Shown here: positions 63,517 to 64,000 of the stretch, piece after piece
Layout: each line of letters begins with the position of its first letter
How positions within the stretch are numbered: position 1 is the first letter of the stretch
IMG/VR virus record: IMGVR_UViG_3300026484_000394
Span: 33,198 to 97,197 of that record
DNA: 64,000 bases
Source of the DNA: a virus
Reading direction: 5' to 3' (one strand)
Program-made: the position numbers and the translations under genes
Notes under the pieces: model-generated
What the model was told of the DNA's origin: nothing
The model's database searches: none
The model's input: only the letters and a program-made list of their open reading frames with translations

Positions 63517-64000
63517 TTAGCTAATTAAAGATGTATCAATCGTAAAGTCTGTCATTCTGTTTAGCAGAGTCTTTCCTCTATTTATAAAGCTATCCAGTTG
63601 TTTCTCCCCAACTTGATCTGCAAATGTTGATCTCTGTATCTCTATCATAAGCAGTGTTCTAGCTAATCCGTTAACCCCTTTATCTATATCGTCTAAGTAT
63701 TCTGTAATTACCGCTTTTGCATCCGATGAATCTACTAAATACGAAAGAATACTAGCATTCAGAACATCTTTATCTGCTATTGACTGCAGTTGAGTTAACA
63801 TCTCAGGAGACATGTTTGTGTTATACCCCTGTTGCTGTAGGTTTGCTTGCGTTTGTGCTTGAGCATTCGGGTCTTGCTGTGCTTGAGCATTCGGGTCTTG
63901 CTGGGCTTGAGCATTCGGGTCTTGCTGGGCTTGTGCATTCGGGTCTTGCTGGGCTTGTGCATTCGGGTCTTGCTGGGCCTGTGCATTCGGGTCTTGCTGG
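63517..64000 (-). CDS. Gln-rich protein with QQDPNAQA repeats (5' end outside window)
   Basis: The frame is open from the right edge down to the stop at 63517, so a start at the internal ATG 63813 is not needed. The visible N-terminal side consists of six tandem copies of an 8-residue unit QQDPNAQA, followed by a short Gln-rich linker. A helical domain of about 100 residues follows (MSPEMLTQLQSIADKD and on), ending in a stop 9 nt before the next gene. The repeats are probably disordered. It is the first visible gene of the portal operon; the function is unknown. Confidence 0.7.
   Translation of the reverse strand, partial: QQDPNAQAQQDPNAQAQQDPNAQAQQDPNAQAQQDPNAQAQQDPNAQAQTQANLQQQGYNTNMSPEMLTQLQSIADKDVLNASILSYLVDSSDAKAVITEYLDDIDKGVNGLARTLLMIEIQRSTFADQVGEKQLDSFINRGKTLLNRMTDFTIDTSLIS
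63864..64000 (-). repeat. Six tandem 24-bp coding repeats
   Basis: Copies begin at 63864, 63888, 63912, 63936, 63960 and 63984, the last cut by the window end. Units differ only at a few third positions. They encode QQDPNAQA in the gene above. The array may continue to the right. Confidence 0.9.

Noticed and set aside
63795-63986. Frame with repeated HKPSKTRM units
   Set aside because: Out-of-frame reading of the 24-bp repeats. The frame giving QQDPNAQA is continuous with the downstream gene and is the real one.
63864-64000. CRISPR-like array
   Set aside because: The units are directly adjacent 24-bp repeats without spacers and are in frame with a gene.

Overview
The window is an AT-rich, gene-dense piece of a large tailed bacteriophage (Caudoviricetes), very probably a jumbo phage. 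It holds a large terminase, a portal, an HK97-type major capsid candidate, a tape-measure-like protein and a tail assembly chaperone pair with a -1 frameshift site. It also carries its own GroES/GroEL pair and a multisubunit-type RNA polymerase gene. The 64 kb contains almost only virion, transcription and folding genes and no replication module, so the whole genome must be much larger. The host cannot be named. Shine-Dalgarno sites of AAGGA(G) type, GTG/TTG starts and two near-consensus sigma70 promoters point to an ordinary low-GC bacterium.

Layout. (1) 1-47373, plus strand. It starts with the tail of a cut gene, an unknown gene and a 1224-residue tape-measure-like protein. GroES, GroEL and the frameshifted tail assembly chaperone follow. 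Next come about 30 kb of tightly packed, mostly beta-rich proteins of up to 1290 residues with no recognisable domain (7316-39419), probably a very large baseplate or tail-tip apparatus. A helical protein and the large terminase (40117-41712) close this stretch. (2) After a strong sigma70-type promoter at 41717 comes the head module: a small acidic protein, a decoration-like protein, the major capsid candidate, several small proteins, a sigma-like factor (45526-46134) and a zinc-ribbon neck-type protein. (3) 47375-64000, minus strand, convergent with the first block. Read in its own direction from the right edge it runs: a protein with six 24-bp repeats (cut by the edge), an HTH-like protein, portal, a Cys-rich protein, an m5C methyltransferase, an HExxH metallopeptidase-like membrane protein, a VRR-NUC nuclease and an N4 gp49/Sf6 gp66 family protein. 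Then come several structural proteins, a coiled-coil fibre-like protein with a hairpin-rich leader, three small proteins, a fused beta-beta' RNA polymerase gene and a small HNH endonuclease.

The most unusual part is the transcription system. One 1413-residue protein carries nearly a whole compact RNAP beta subunit followed by the N-terminal part of beta' including the NADYDGD catalytic loop. It stops just after this loop, exactly where a NUMOD4/HNH endonuclease gene begins. The bridge helix and trigger loop of beta' are not in the window and must be encoded elsewhere. A sigma70-like factor lies about 1 kb away from the endonuclease on the other strand. The phage thus seems to build a split polymerase of its own, while the capsid module and one minus-strand cassette also have host-type promoters. 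Calls for terminase, methyltransferase, GroEL, RNAP and HNH rest on visible motifs. Calls for tape measure, capsid, decoration and neck rest partly on position. Most of the beta-rich genes are unidentified.
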